Shown here piece by piece: positions 9,251 through 18,406 of a stretch of 64,000 bases of DNA. The position numbers and the translations under genes were made by a program. Below the pieces are notes generated by a model. The model had not been told where the DNA came from. It was given only the letters and a program-made list of their open reading frames with translations, and ran no database searches. The first letter of the stretch is position 1. Every line of letters begins with the position of its first letter. Source of the stretch: Marinimicrobium sp038419845 (GTDB lineage: Bacteria; Pseudomonadota; Gammaproteobacteria; Pseudomonadales; Cellvibrionaceae); contig NZ_JBCAQT010000008.1 in assembly GCF_038419845.1 (NCBI RefSeq), positions 62,001 to 126,000 of the forward strand, in the 5' to 3' direction.

Positions 9251-10642
9251 GCTGAGCTGTAAAGCAATATGGTCCAGGTCGTCCAGCGACTCCATGACAT
9301 TTTCCACCGTGGCCTGTGCCTTGGCCGGATCCAGGTGCAGGTCGGCAAACACGCTGTCGGGAATGTCCAGCTTCGGCCCCAGTCCCAGGCCACGCTGCAT
9401 GAGCAGTCGTTGGGCCACGAAGATCAGTTTCGCATACTCGTGGTGCTCCCCCTGATAGCCCGGGTTGTTCTGGTGACGCAGGGCCACCACCACCTCCTCG
9501 GGCATGGACCAGAGCGACATCAGGCAACTCGACAGTTGCTCCCGGGTAATCCCCAGCAGGTGACGCTCGATGGGCTGATGGTAACTGTGGGGGTTGGCCT
9601 CGGCCATGCGACAAAACTGGCTGAAATAGGGCGGAAAAATTTCCGCCAGAATGAGATAGCCGAAATTGTGCAGCAGCCCCGACAGGTAGGCCATACCAAA
9701 GGTGGGGCGATGCTCGCGCGGAATGGCGGTCACCAGCCCCTCGATGGTCGCGGCGGTATACACCGACTGCTGCCAGTAGCCCAGGTAGCCCTCCGGGCCC
9801 TCTTTGGGCATATTCAGGCTGCGCCCCAACGCCAGGCCCAGCGCCAGGTTGAGCACCATGTCAAAACCCAGCACCCGCACGATGGCATCGTGAATGGAGC
9901 GGATCTTGCCCGGCGCTGAATAGTAGGGTGACGCCGCCCAGCTGACCACCTGTGCCGCCAGGCTGGGATCGGTTTCCACCACCTGCGCCAGATCACTGAT
10001 GTCCGCGTTCGGGTCCACTCGCAGGTTGATGATCCGCTGGGCGGTTTCGGACAGCGGGGGCAGCTCCAGGGTTTCCTCCAGCCGCTGTTTGATCCGCAGC
10101 TGGGTAAAGCTGCGCAGCGCGCCCAGAATCTGCTCCTGGTCCTGGGCGGCACTGATATCCTGCTCCAGCGGCTCCAGTGGCATGGCGATGTCGCAGATGA
10201 TGGCGTCCTCCAGCACCTGCTGGAAGTCATCGCGGTTGATGTGCAGCAGTTGCTCGTCGTTGCCGGAATCCAGCAACAGACTTTCGCGGCTCAGCAACTG
10301 CTTGTCCACCAGCGTGGGCAGACCCGCCAGCTTGGGCAGGGCCGGTACCGTCTGGAGGGCGTGAGAGTCGCAGAACTGGCGCACCGCATCCTGCCCGGTC
10401 GCCCGCAATTCGCGCCCCATCTGTCGGTTGACGGCGTTCAGGTCGAGCAGCGTATCGGCCGAAATGACCACCAGGATTCGCCCCCGGTCGTCTTCCAGCA
10501 ATACGGCCTTGGCCGCTCCGACATTGCGCAGGTGCTGGTCGTGCCAAAGCGGTTGATTATTGGCATCGAGGGGTGCTGCGGCCAGATCGTAATGAATGTT
10601 CTGGCTGTTCAGCAGCGATTCTACGCTGGTGGGTAAAGGCAC
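9242..10642 (-). CDS. YbaK/EbsC-like domain fused to HDOD domain
   Basis: A 466-aa cytoplasmic fusion. Residues ~1-150 resemble YbaK/ProX-type aminoacyl-tRNA deacylases (AAKAVLLEDDRGRILVVIS, then a KLAGLPTLVD segment). Residues ~195-400 form an HDOD domain (LPPLSETAQRIINL, GLLHNFGYLILAEIFP), a degenerate HD fold used in signalling. Both halves occur fused in other gammaproteobacteria, where the protein is thought to be regulatory. The start is GTG 10642 with GGAG 8 nt upstream. A hairpin overlaps its stop codon (9207-9250). Confidence 0.85.
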   Translation of the reverse strand: MPLPTSVESLLNSQNIHYDLAAAPLDANNQPLWHDQHLRNVGAAKAVLLEDDRGRILVVISADTLLDLNAVNRQMGRELRATGQDAVRQFCDSHALQTVPALPKLAGLPTLVDKQLLSRESLLLDSGNDEQLLHINRDDFQQVLEDAIICDIAMPLEPLEQDISAAQDQEQILGALRSFTQLRIKQRLEETLELPPLSETAQRIINLRVDPNADISDLAQVVETDPSLAAQVVSWAASPYYSAPGKIRSIHDAIVRVLGFDMVLNLALGLALGRSLNMPKEGPEGYLGYWQQSVYTAATIEGLVTAIPREHRPTFGMAYLSGLLHNFGYLILAEIFPPYFSQFCRMAEANPHSYHQPIERHLLGITREQLSSCLMSLWSMPEEVVVALRHQNNPGYQGEHHEYAKLIFVAQRLLMQRGLGLGPKLDIPDSVFADLHLDPAKAQATVENVMESLDDLDHIALQLSPR

Positions 10643-10720
10643 GCGTCAGACTCCTTTAATTGGTGGTCGCCCAGTTTCATCAAACCGAATCCTATATAAC
10701 AGCAGTGTGTAAGAACCGGG

Positions 10721-10736
10721 GCGCTTGTTCAAGCGC
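10721..10736. promoter_or_regulatory. Perfect dyad upstream of the HDOD gene
   Basis: GCGCTTG and CAAGCGC face each other across 2 nt, about 80 bp before the GTG start of the HDOD gene and within the 213-bp gap after recG. A TATATA-like -10 lies downstream toward the gene (near 10693). The compact symmetry suggests a protein-binding site, but no regulator is identified. Confidence 0.3.
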
Positions 10737-10855
10737 TTTCTACCCGCTTCATCGGTGGCATCTAACCTCATTCTAGACCAACTGACCGCGAGGACCGCTG
10801 CCACTTTCGAGACGCCCTTCACAATGTCGCATGAAACATCACCCAGGGACGCCAC

Positions 10856-12940
10856 TCATACCCGCAGGTAACGGCGATTCTCTCCCAGCCAGCGCTCGAT
10901 GATCGACTGACAGAGACCGGGGTGAGTCTGCAGCAACTGTTGCGCCCCTTTCTGCACCCGGGGCAATAGCGGCGCATCGCGCTCCAGGTCGGCAATCTTG
11001 AACTGCATATCGCCGGTCTGGCGAGTTCCCAGTACCTCCCCCGGCCCGCGCAACTGCAGATCGCGCTCGGCGATGACAAAGCCGTCGCTGGTATCGCGCA
11101 TCACGCCCAACCGTTCGCGCCCCTGACGCGATAGCGGTGAACCGTAGAGCAGTACGCAGTGGCTGGCTTCCGCGCCCCGGCCGACCCGGCCGCGCAACTG
11201 ATGCAACTGCGCCAGGCCGAGACGCTCGGGGTTTTCAATGATCATCAGGCTGGCATTGGGCACATCCACGCCCACCTCGATGACGGTAGTCGCCACCAGC
11301 AGATCTACCTCGCCGGCCTTGAAGGCGGCCATCATCTGCTCCTTCTCTTTCGCTTTCAGCCGGCCGTGAACCAGCCCGACCCGAAGCTGTGGCAGTGCCT
11401 CGCGCAGGTTTTCGGCGCTCACTTCGGCGGCCTGGGCCGCCAGGGTTTCGGACTCCTCAATCAGGGTGCAGACCCAGTAGGCCTGTCGCCCCTGCTCACA
11501 GGCCCGGCTGACCCGCTCGATAACTTCGGGCCGGCGCTGTTCGCTGATCACCACGGTGGTGACCGGCGTGCGCCCGGGCGGCAGCTCGTCGATGGTGGAG
11601 GTGTCCAGATCAGCGTAGGCACTCATGGCCAGCGTGCGGGGAATCGGGGTGGCGGTCATGATCAGCTGGTGCGGCCGGCGACCGCCGTGGCTGCCCTTCT
11701 GGCGCAGCTCCAGCCGCTGATGCACCCCGAACCGGTGCTGCTCATCAATCACCACCAGGCCCAGGTTGGCAAAGGTCACGTCCTGCTGAAACAGGGCGTG
11801 AGTGCCCACCACCACCTGCGCCTCGCCACTGGCCAGTCGCTCGAGCTGGGCGCGGCGTTTGGCGGGTGTCAGGCGACCGGTCAGCCACCCCAGCTCGATG
11901 TCCAGCGGGGCGAGCCAGGCGCCAAAATTGTTCCGATGCTGCTCGGCGAGAATTTCCGTGGGTGCCATGATGGCCACCTGATAACCACTGGCCACGGCCG
12001 CCAACGCGGCCATGGCGGCGACCAGGGTTTTGCCCGAGCCGACATCCCCCTGCACCATGCGCAGCATGGGAGAGGCCTTGGCCAGATCGGCAAGAATCTC
12101 CCGGTGAACCCGCTGCTGGGCGCCGGTCAGCTCGAAGGGCAGCGATTCGAGAAACCGCCGCTCCAACCTGGTATCGGGAACGATCGGCGGGGCCCCCTCG
12201 GCCTGGGTCTGCTGGCGCAGCATCAGCAGGCTCAGGTGATGGGCGAGCAACTCCTCAAAGGCCAGGCGCTGTTGATAGGGGTGCTCGCCCTCTAACAATT
12301 GGTGGACATCGGCATCGCGCGGCGGCGCGTGCAGATAACGCAGCGCTTCGGCCAGGGGCACCTGGTGCAACTCGCGCCGCAGCTCCTCCGGCAGCAATTC
12401 CGCCGGAGCCTGCCGCTCCAGCCAGACCAGCGCCTGGGTGGCGAGCGAACGCATGCGCAGCTGCGTCAGCCCCTCAGTGGCCGGATAGACCGGAGTCAGC
12501 CGCTGCTCCAGCGCGGGGGCTTCATCCAGCGACTCGTACTCGGGGTGATAGAACTCCAGGCCGGAGGCGCCGCGCCGACTTTCGCCAAAGCAGCGCAGCC
12601 GGGTGCCCGGGGTCAGTCGCTGCTTCTGCGCGGCGGAAAAGTGGAAAAAGCGCAACGTGATGGTACCGCTGCCGTCCTGCAACCGGCACACCAGGCTGCG
12701 CCGGCGGCCGTAGACAATGTCCGCGGCGCGGATTTCCCCCTCGATCACGGCATTGACGTTTGGCTGCAGTGCGCCGATGGGTGTGACCCGGGTGCGGTCC
12801 AGATAACGCAACGGCAGATGAAACAGCACATCCTGGACACTGTGCAGCCCCAGTTTCGCCAGCTTTTCCGCCAGCCGGTCCCCTACGCCTTTCAACGCAG
12901 TGACCGGAAGTCGGTCCAGACTGACGGCTTCCTGATTCAC
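10856..12940 (-). CDS. recG: ATP-dependent DNA helicase RecG
   Basis: Superfamily 2 helicase that remodels stalled replication forks and migrates Holliday junctions. It has 694 aa. Order: N-terminal wedge/OB domain starting LKGVGDRLAEKL, Walker A GDVGSGKT, DEQHRFG box II, MTATPIPRTL, and the C-terminal helicase lobe with QLRGRVGRG. The start is GTG 12940, only 12 bp after oxyR, so its ribosome site sits in the oxyR tail. An oxyR-recG operon is known in pseudomonads and links fork repair to peroxide stress. Confidence 0.97.
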   Translation of the reverse strand: MNQEAVSLDRLPVTALKGVGDRLAEKLAKLGLHSVQDVLFHLPLRYLDRTRVTPIGALQPNVNAVIEGEIRAADIVYGRRRSLVCRLQDGSGTITLRFFHFSAAQKQRLTPGTRLRCFGESRRGASGLEFYHPEYESLDEAPALEQRLTPVYPATEGLTQLRMRSLATQALVWLERQAPAELLPEELRRELHQVPLAEALRYLHAPPRDADVHQLLEGEHPYQQRLAFEELLAHHLSLLMLRQQTQAEGAPPIVPDTRLERRFLESLPFELTGAQQRVHREILADLAKASPMLRMVQGDVGSGKTLVAAMAALAAVASGYQVAIMAPTEILAEQHRNNFGAWLAPLDIELGWLTGRLTPAKRRAQLERLASGEAQVVVGTHALFQQDVTFANLGLVVIDEQHRFGVHQRLELRQKGSHGGRRPHQLIMTATPIPRTLAMSAYADLDTSTIDELPPGRTPVTTVVISEQRRPEVIERVSRACEQGRQAYWVCTLIEESETLAAQAAEVSAENLREALPQLRVGLVHGRLKAKEKEQMMAAFKAGEVDLLVATTVIEVGVDVPNASLMIIENPERLGLAQLHQLRGRVGRGAEASHCVLLYGSPLSRQGRERLGVMRDTSDGFVIAERDLQLRGPGEVLGTRQTGDMQFKIADLERDAPLLPRVQKGAQQLLQTHPGLCQSIIERWLGENRRYLRV

Positions 12941-12952
12941 AGCGGCGACCGC

Positions 12953-13873
12953 CTATCGATCGTCGGTCAGGCGGCACATATTGATGGCCTTGCGCAGCGC
13001 ATCCACCGCCTTGTAGCGGGGGAAGCTGGCACGCCAGGCGAGTGCCACGGTCCGGCTGGGCGCGGGTTTGGTGAAGGGCCGGGTGACCAGCATGTTGGGC
13101 GTGTAATTGGTGGCCACAGCGGCGGACATGGGCAGAATGGTGATTCCCAGGCCCGAAGCCACCATGTGGCGCAGGGTCTCCAGGGAGCTGCCCTCGGCGG
13201 CGGTGCGGATGCGGCCATTGTGGTCGTCCATCGAGGTCTGCAGGTTCGGACAGGTGGCGAGCACCTGATCGCGGAAACAGTGCCCCTCGCCCAGGAGCAG
13301 GACGTTCTGGGCATCCAGGTCGTCGGGGTTGATCGACTCCTGCGCCGCCAGCGGGTGATCCTGGGGCATCAACACCACAAAGGGCTCGTCAAACAGGGGC
13401 TGGGTGACCACATCCGCCTCGGTGAAGGGCAGGGCGACGATGATGACATCCAGCTCGCCCTTGCGCAGCTTCTGGCGCAGGGTGGCGGTGTAGCCCTCTT
13501 CCACATAGAGTGGCATTTTGTTGGCAATTTTCTGCAGCTCGGGGATAAAGTGGGGCAGCAGGTAGGGTCCGATGGTAAAGATGGCGCCCACATGCAGGGG
13601 GCTGCTCAGCTGATCTTTCCCCTCGTTGGCAATGTCCTTGATGGCCGAGGTCTGCTCCAGCACCAGGTTCGCCTGGGCGACAATTTTCTCGCCCAGCGGC
13701 GTCGCCTGCACCCGGGATTTGGAGCGCTCAAACAGCGCCACACCCAACTCTTCCTCCAGCTTTTTGACCGCAATGCTCAAGGTGGGCTGGCTGACGAAGC
13801 AACGCTCGGCCGCGCGGCCAAAGTGTTGTTCCTGGGCGAGTGTTACGATGTAGCGCAGTTCTGTTAAAGTCAT
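12953..13873 (-). CDS. oxyR: Hydrogen peroxide-inducible regulator OxyR
   Basis: LysR-family sensor of hydrogen peroxide. The N-terminal winged helix begins MTLTELRYIVTLAQ and includes CFVSQPTLSIAVKKLE. The redox pair is conserved as GEGHCFRDQVLATCP, with eight residues between the two cysteines as between Cys199 and Cys208 of E. coli OxyR. From ATG 13873 it is 306 aa. An ATG nine bases earlier is also possible, but orthologues start MTLTELRY and GGGAAAGAG is better spaced for the inner codon. It forms an operon with recG. Confidence 0.96.
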   Translation of the reverse strand: MTLTELRYIVTLAQEQHFGRAAERCFVSQPTLSIAVKKLEEELGVALFERSKSRVQATPLGEKIVAQANLVLEQTSAIKDIANEGKDQLSSPLHVGAIFTIGPYLLPHFIPELQKIANKMPLYVEEGYTATLRQKLRKGELDVIIVALPFTEADVVTQPLFDEPFVVLMPQDHPLAAQESINPDDLDAQNVLLLGEGHCFRDQVLATCPNLQTSMDDHNGRIRTAAEGSSLETLRHMVASGLGITILPMSAAVATNYTPNMLVTRPFTKPAPSRTVALAWRASFPRYKAVDALRKAINMCRLTDDR

Positions 13874-13969
13874 CTCTTCCATCTCTTTCCCGCGCGCGAG
13901 TCCCTTTCGTTGGGGAACCCATGACGCACGGGTTGGTGCACCTGAATTTGACCCCAAGTTTGCCCTTTT

Positions 13970-14842
13970 ATGATCGGATACGCAAAGACAAATAGCGAAA
14001 AACTATTGATCCTTGGCTGTGGCGACCTGGGCCGCCGCCTGGCTGGCCAGCTGGCGCCGCTCGGCTATGCAATCACCGGCCTGAGACGACATCCCCCTGA
14101 ATCGTCCGACAACCTGCAGTATGTGGCGGCCGACACCGCCGATCGTCGGGCACTGGAGTCGATTGTGGCGGAAGGCTTCGATGTGATTCTGGTGACCATG
14201 ACCCCCTCGGAGCGCGGCGATGAGGGCTACCGCAAAGCCTATGTGCAGACCTGCGAAAACCTGACCGCCGCCCTGAAAACAACCGGGCAGACGCCCCGCC
14301 TGCTGCTGTACGTCTCCAGCAGCGGCGTCTACGGCCAGAGCGACGGCGAGTGGGTGGATGAACAGTCCCCCACCGAACCCAACCGCGACAGCGGCTGGCG
14401 CCTGCTGGAAGCCGAGCAGGTGATCGCCCAGAGCGGGTTTGACCACTGTATCGTGCGCTTCAGCGGCATCTACGGGCCGGGGCGCAACTATTTACTGGAG
14501 CGGGTGCGCCAGGGCCGGGCAACCCTGAGCGCACGCTATACCAACCGGATTCACGCCGACGACGCGGCCGGCGTGCTGGCCCATCTGATCGAGCACCAGC
14601 GGATGGGCGACCCCATTGACAGCCTCTACCTGGCAAGCGACAACGAGCCCGCGCCCATGGCCGAGGTGGTCAACTGGCTGGCAATGCAATTGCAAGTGGA
14701 CGAAGCCCGCTTCGCCCCGGACGAGGGCCAACTGGGCAAGCGCTGCGACAACCGCCGGCTGCGCGCGACGGGCTACGAGTTCCGCTACCCGGACTATCGG
14801 GCGGGGTACAAGGCATTGATGGCCGATCACAAAACAACCTAA
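13970..14842 (+). CDS. NAD-dependent epimerase/dehydratase family protein (YeeZ-like)
   Basis: Extended short-chain dehydrogenase-like protein of 290 aa. The nucleotide-binding Rossmann motif is LILGCGDLGRRLA (residues ~12-24). A YVSSSGVYG block follows near 115 and VRFSGIYGPGR near 165. The catalytic YxxxK of classical SDRs is not seen in its usual place; the matching region reads SGWRLLEAE, as in YeeZ-type proteins whose activity is not settled. It is divergent from oxyR across 96 bp. A long hairpin element lies past its 3' end. Confidence 0.75.
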   Translation: MIGYAKTNSEKLLILGCGDLGRRLAGQLAPLGYAITGLRRHPPESSDNLQYVAADTADRRALESIVAEGFDVILVTMTPSERGDEGYRKAYVQTCENLTAALKTTGQTPRLLLYVSSSGVYGQSDGEWVDEQSPTEPNRDSGWRLLEAEQVIAQSGFDHCIVRFSGIYGPGRNYLLERVRQGRATLSARYTNRIHADDAAGVLAHLIEHQRMGDPIDSLYLASDNEPAPMAEVVNWLAMQLQVDEARFAPDEGQLGKRCDNRRLRATGYEFRYPDYRAGYKALMADHKTT

Positions 14843-14889
14843 CAATCAGGTTTCGGAGTTCAAAGCCAATCGTGTGGCACCAGGCGGGG

Positions 14890-14983
14890 GGGCTAACGGC
14901 TTTCCGGAACCGTCGAAGGCATGGATGCCGACGTCGAGCTTACAGGGACGTATTTACAGCGTGTTCCGGAAAGCCGTTAGCCC
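14890..14983. repeat. Long inverted-repeat element with conserved core (copy 1)
   Basis: Perfect 21-bp inverted repeat (14890-14910 and 14963-14983) around a 52-bp loop. The loop contains TACAGGGACGTATTTA followed by CAGCGT. It lies between two convergent genes. Copy 2 at 35434-35539 has a nearly identical core but an unrelated stem sequence. It could act as a bidirectional terminator, but the shared core suggests more than that. Confidence 0.8.
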
Positions 14984-15016
14984 GCCCGCCGACCAGAAAT
15001 GAAATCCGAAACCAGA

Positions 15017-16270
15017 TTATAAAAAGAACCAACCGGTGACCGTGCCGTACATGATGAAGGCGGAGAGCGGGATATAGGCCGCCAGAGTGGCGGTTTCGGC
15101 CGCCGGATTGAGCGCCGGTCGCCAGAGATTGATCAGCAGGTAGGCCGCGAAATAATAGCGTGGCTCCACCAACGGATGACTGATCACCGCGAGGGGGATA
15201 AACAACAGCAGCCAATAACAGCGCCGGTCCGGGTAGGGCATGACGCACAGGCTCAGCGCCATCCAGGCGATGGGAATATACAGCAGTGCCCGCAACGCCA
15301 CGTACTCGGTCATCAGGTAAAGCAGGCCGTTGTGCATGAAAAAATGATAGAGGGTGTTGTTGTAACCGTGCGGATTATCGAACGTCCCCATGTAAAAGAA
15401 AAACCCGGCCACCACCAGTGCCCAGACCCAGAGCTTTTTCTTCAACGCAATGATATTGGGTAGCTGCTGAATACAGAGCGCCAGAAACAGTGCCCAGGCG
15501 CAGATCAGAAAGACGTACAGATTACTGATATTGAAGTTCAGCATCTGGTGGGCCTCGGTATCGCCAATGGCGACCCCGCCGTTGTAGATCACAAAGGCAA
15601 TGAACAGCAGCCCGACCAGCACCAGCGGTGCTCCGTGCACAAAGGCATTGCGAAACGCCGCCTTGACCGGCAGCGGACGCCGCCACTCAATGTCTTCCAT
15701 TGCGATCAACACGTAGGCCAGCGCTACCCAGATGATCGAGTCCTGCCGGATCATGACCGCACAGAAACCGGCCACGCCCGCCCAGACATAGCGGCGCCCG
15801 AGCGCCGTGTGAAAACACAGCGCGATGAAAAGCAGCGCCCACAGATCCGTGTAAATCAGAAAGAAGTAGGGAAACATCAGCGGGGTGAAAAACAGCTGCA
15901 GCGTGCGCAGAGTCGCCAGCTCCGGCCAGTAGCGAACGGCGGCACGGTAGAAAACCGGCAGGATACAGAGCGCCACCAGCAGGTTGGTCAGGCGTAACAG
16001 ATAGTCGTGATAGTAGCCGATCTGGCGCATCACAAACCCGATCACATAGTGAAAGGTCGAGGGCATGGTGATGTTGTCAAAATGCTCCGTGCCACCCACG
16101 TAGTAATGCCATATCTGGGGTGCGTGAAACCCCTCGTCCGAGGAGGGACCACCCAGCACACAGGAGAGGGCATAACCGAAAGCGGCCCCCGCCAGAATCA
16201 ACAGAGTGGCGTAGGCATTTTTTTCAAAACTACGGGTCGGGCTTGGGGTACAGTCGTGGGACTCTTCCAT
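15017..16270 (-). CDS. Polytopic membrane protein resembling ALG10/DIE2 glucosyltransferase
   Basis: A 417-aa membrane protein with about ten hydrophobic segments. Several short blocks match the eukaryotic ALG10/DIE2 family (GT59): DEGFHAPQ after the first helix (compare DEIFHIPQ), ITMPSTFHYVIG (compare ITTPPGLY), IYTDLWALL, MIRQDSIIWV, GDTEAHQ and VEPRYYFAAYLL. In eukaryotes this enzyme adds the terminal alpha-1,2-glucose to lipid-linked oligosaccharide. A bacterial member would probably use polyprenyl-phosphate glucose (inference). ATG 16270 is preferred because AGGCAG precedes it; an ATG at 16288 has no ribosome site. Another GT-C family is the main alternative. Confidence 0.6.
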   Translation of the reverse strand: MEESHDCTPSPTRSFEKNAYATLLILAGAAFGYALSCVLGGPSSDEGFHAPQIWHYYVGGTEHFDNITMPSTFHYVIGFVMRQIGYYHDYLLRLTNLLVALCILPVFYRAAVRYWPELATLRTLQLFFTPLMFPYFFLIYTDLWALLFIALCFHTALGRRYVWAGVAGFCAVMIRQDSIIWVALAYVLIAMEDIEWRRPLPVKAAFRNAFVHGAPLVLVGLLFIAFVIYNGGVAIGDTEAHQMLNFNISNLYVFLICAWALFLALCIQQLPNIIALKKKLWVWALVVAGFFFYMGTFDNPHGYNNTLYHFFMHNGLLYLMTEYVALRALLYIPIAWMALSLCVMPYPDRRCYWLLLFIPLAVISHPLVEPRYYFAAYLLINLWRPALNPAAETATLAAYIPLSAFIMYGTVTGWFFL

Positions 16271-16470
16271 AAGAGCACTGCCTTGCATTTTTTATTGATT
16301 GCCAGAGGCCGAAAAGCCGGGGAGACCGGGTTAAACAGCGGTTCACACTCTACAAACAATCATCCGGCTTTGTCGGAACTGCGTCAAAGTTTTTCGTGCC
16401 GCCGGTGAAAGTCCGGGCTTGCGACGCAGGGCTCGTGGCGGAAAAGCGTATGACCCTGCCCGGTCCCGAT

Positions 16471-18291
16471 TTACAGTGCCTGACTCCCGGAGTAATCAAA
16501 TTCGCGGATCACATCGAGAAATTCAATACCGAAACGCTTGAGCTTGCTGTCGCCTACCCCGTTGACCGAGAGCAGATCCTGCTCGTGCAGCGGGCGCTGC
16601 TCGAGCATGTCGCGCAGGGTGACGTCGTGGAAAATCACATAGGGCGGCACCCCGTGCTCCTCGGCCAGGCGTCGGCGACAGGCGCGCAGGGCCTCCCAGA
16701 GCGGGCGATCCGCCTCGGCAATGTCGGCATCCGGCCGGCGGGCGGTGCGGGTGGTGGGTTTGCGGGTGCGCAGGTCCCGGCGCAGATGCACGCTCTGCTC
16801 GCCGCGCAACACCGGGCGGCACAGTTCGGTCAGCTGCAGGCCGCCAAAACCGGCCGGGTCCACGTCCAGATAACCGGCCGCCACCAATTGTCGTAGCACG
16901 GTGCGCCACTCATCGGCAGTCAGATCCTGACCGATGCCATAGGTGGTGACTTTATCGTGGCCCTGGGTAATGACTTTTTCGTTAGTGCTGCCGCGCAGGA
17001 CATCGACAATATGGGTGGCCCCGAAGCGCTGACCGGTACGATACACACAGGAGAGCGCCTTGCGCACCGCCTCGGTGGCATCCCAGGTTTCGGGCGGGAT
17101 CAGGCAGGTATCGCAGTTGCCGCAGGGCTCTTCCATCACATCGCCGAAATAGCGCAACAGCGTCTGGCGGCGGCAACTGGTAATTTCACAAAGGCCGAGC
17201 ATGGCGCTCAGGCGCTGCTGTTCCTGGCGCTTGAACTGCTCATTGCCCTCGGAGGCGCCCATCATCTGGCGCAACTTGACCACATCCTCCAGGCCGTAGA
17301 GCAGCAGCGCGGTGGCCGGCTGGCCGTCGCGCCCGGCGCGGCCGGTCTCCTGGTAGTAGGCTTCGACGCTCTTGGGCAGGTCCAGGTGCGCGACAAAACG
17401 CACGTCGGGCTTATCGATGCCCATCCCGAAGGCGATGGTGGCGACCATGATCACGCCGTCTTCGCGCAGAAAACGGCTCTGGTGGGTCTCGCGCAATTTG
17501 CCGGGCAAACCGGCGTGGTAGGGCAGCGCATTGAACCCCTCGCGGCAGAGCCAGTCGGCGGTCTGCTCCACTTTCTTGCGCGACAGGCAGTAGACAATGC
17601 CCGCCTGCTGGGGATGCTCCTCTTTGAGAAAACTGAGCAGCTGGCGGCGCGGGTTGTCTTTCTGCTGAATCCGATACTGGATGTTGGGCCGGTCAAAACC
17701 GACGATGAACTGCTCGGCCGCCCCCAGTTCCAGGCGCTCGACAATTTCCTCGCGGGTGCGCATATCGGCGGTCGCGGTCAGGGCGATTCTCGGAACTTCG
17801 GGAAACTCCCGGTGCAGCATATCCAGGCGCAGGTAATCCGCGCGGAAGTCGTGGCCCCACTGCGCCACGCAGTGCGCCTCGTCGATGGCAAACAGCGCCA
17901 GGGGCGCGCGCTGCAACAGATCCAGGGTGCGAGGCTGAATCAGCCGCTCCGGTGCCACATAGAGCAGATCCAGCTCACCCGCCAGAAGCGCCCGCTCGGT
18001 GGCCTGGACTTCCGGAAAGGAGAGGGTGGAATTGAGGAAGCCGGCGCGCACGCCCAGCTCGCGCAGAGCGCTCACCTGGTCCTGCATCAGGGCAATCAGG
18101 GGGGAGATCACAATCCCGGTGCCCGGACGGGCCAGAGCGGGAATCTGGTAACAGAGGGATTTGCCACCGCCGGTGGGCATCAGAACCAGCGCGTCTTCCC
18201 CGTTGACCAGGGCCTGAACGATCGCCTCCTGCTGACCGCGAAAGCTGTGGTAACCGAATACGTGCTGAAGGATGTCCCGGGGGTTCTGCAT
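16471..18291 (-). CDS. recQ: ATP-dependent DNA helicase RecQ
   Basis: 3'-5' DNA helicase of the RecFOR pathway (606 aa, normal length). Motifs in order are Walker A MPTGGGKSLCYQIP, DEAHCVAQWGHDFR, helicase lobe 2 with QETGRAGRDGQP, the RecQ zinc-binding segment (one Cys near RRQTLL, then CGNCDTC), a winged helix, and the C-terminal HRDC domain (~515-595). It is preceded on the same strand by nothing closely spaced and ends 200 bp before the ALG10-like gene start. Confidence 0.97.
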   Translation of the reverse strand: MQNPRDILQHVFGYHSFRGQQEAIVQALVNGEDALVLMPTGGGKSLCYQIPALARPGTGIVISPLIALMQDQVSALRELGVRAGFLNSTLSFPEVQATERALLAGELDLLYVAPERLIQPRTLDLLQRAPLALFAIDEAHCVAQWGHDFRADYLRLDMLHREFPEVPRIALTATADMRTREEIVERLELGAAEQFIVGFDRPNIQYRIQQKDNPRRQLLSFLKEEHPQQAGIVYCLSRKKVEQTADWLCREGFNALPYHAGLPGKLRETHQSRFLREDGVIMVATIAFGMGIDKPDVRFVAHLDLPKSVEAYYQETGRAGRDGQPATALLLYGLEDVVKLRQMMGASEGNEQFKRQEQQRLSAMLGLCEITSCRRQTLLRYFGDVMEEPCGNCDTCLIPPETWDATEAVRKALSCVYRTGQRFGATHIVDVLRGSTNEKVITQGHDKVTTYGIGQDLTADEWRTVLRQLVAAGYLDVDPAGFGGLQLTELCRPVLRGEQSVHLRRDLRTRKPTTRTARRPDADIAEADRPLWEALRACRRRLAEEHGVPPYVIFHDVTLRDMLEQRPLHEQDLLSVNGVGDSKLKRFGIEFLDVIREFDYSGSQAL

Positions 18292-18342
18292 GGCGCAGAG
18301 TATACGGGCTGAGGCAGTGCAACACCAGATGGAGAGAGGATC

Positions 18343-18366
18343 AAAACCGGCGCCTCCCTGCGCCGG
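18343..18366 (-). terminator. Rho-independent terminator after the GH9 gene
   Basis: On the minus strand CCGGCGC (18366-18360) pairs with GCGCCGG (18353-18347) around a 6-nt loop, followed directly by TTTT. It starts 41 bp past the GH9 stop and ends the CAZyme block. Confidence 0.75.
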
Positions 18367-18406
18367 GTCGATTTGCGTGCAAGTGTTTAAAGGCTGAAAG
18401 GATCAA

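Noticed and set aside
10646..10855. 69-codon open frame between recG and the HDOD gene
   Set aside because: No ribosome site or family match; the region is better explained as promoter and dyad.
16390..16460. Cobalamin-riboswitch-like GCCGGTGAAAGTCCGG stretch
   Set aside because: Other conserved boxes are absent and no cobalamin gene is nearby; it lies just past the recQ stop.
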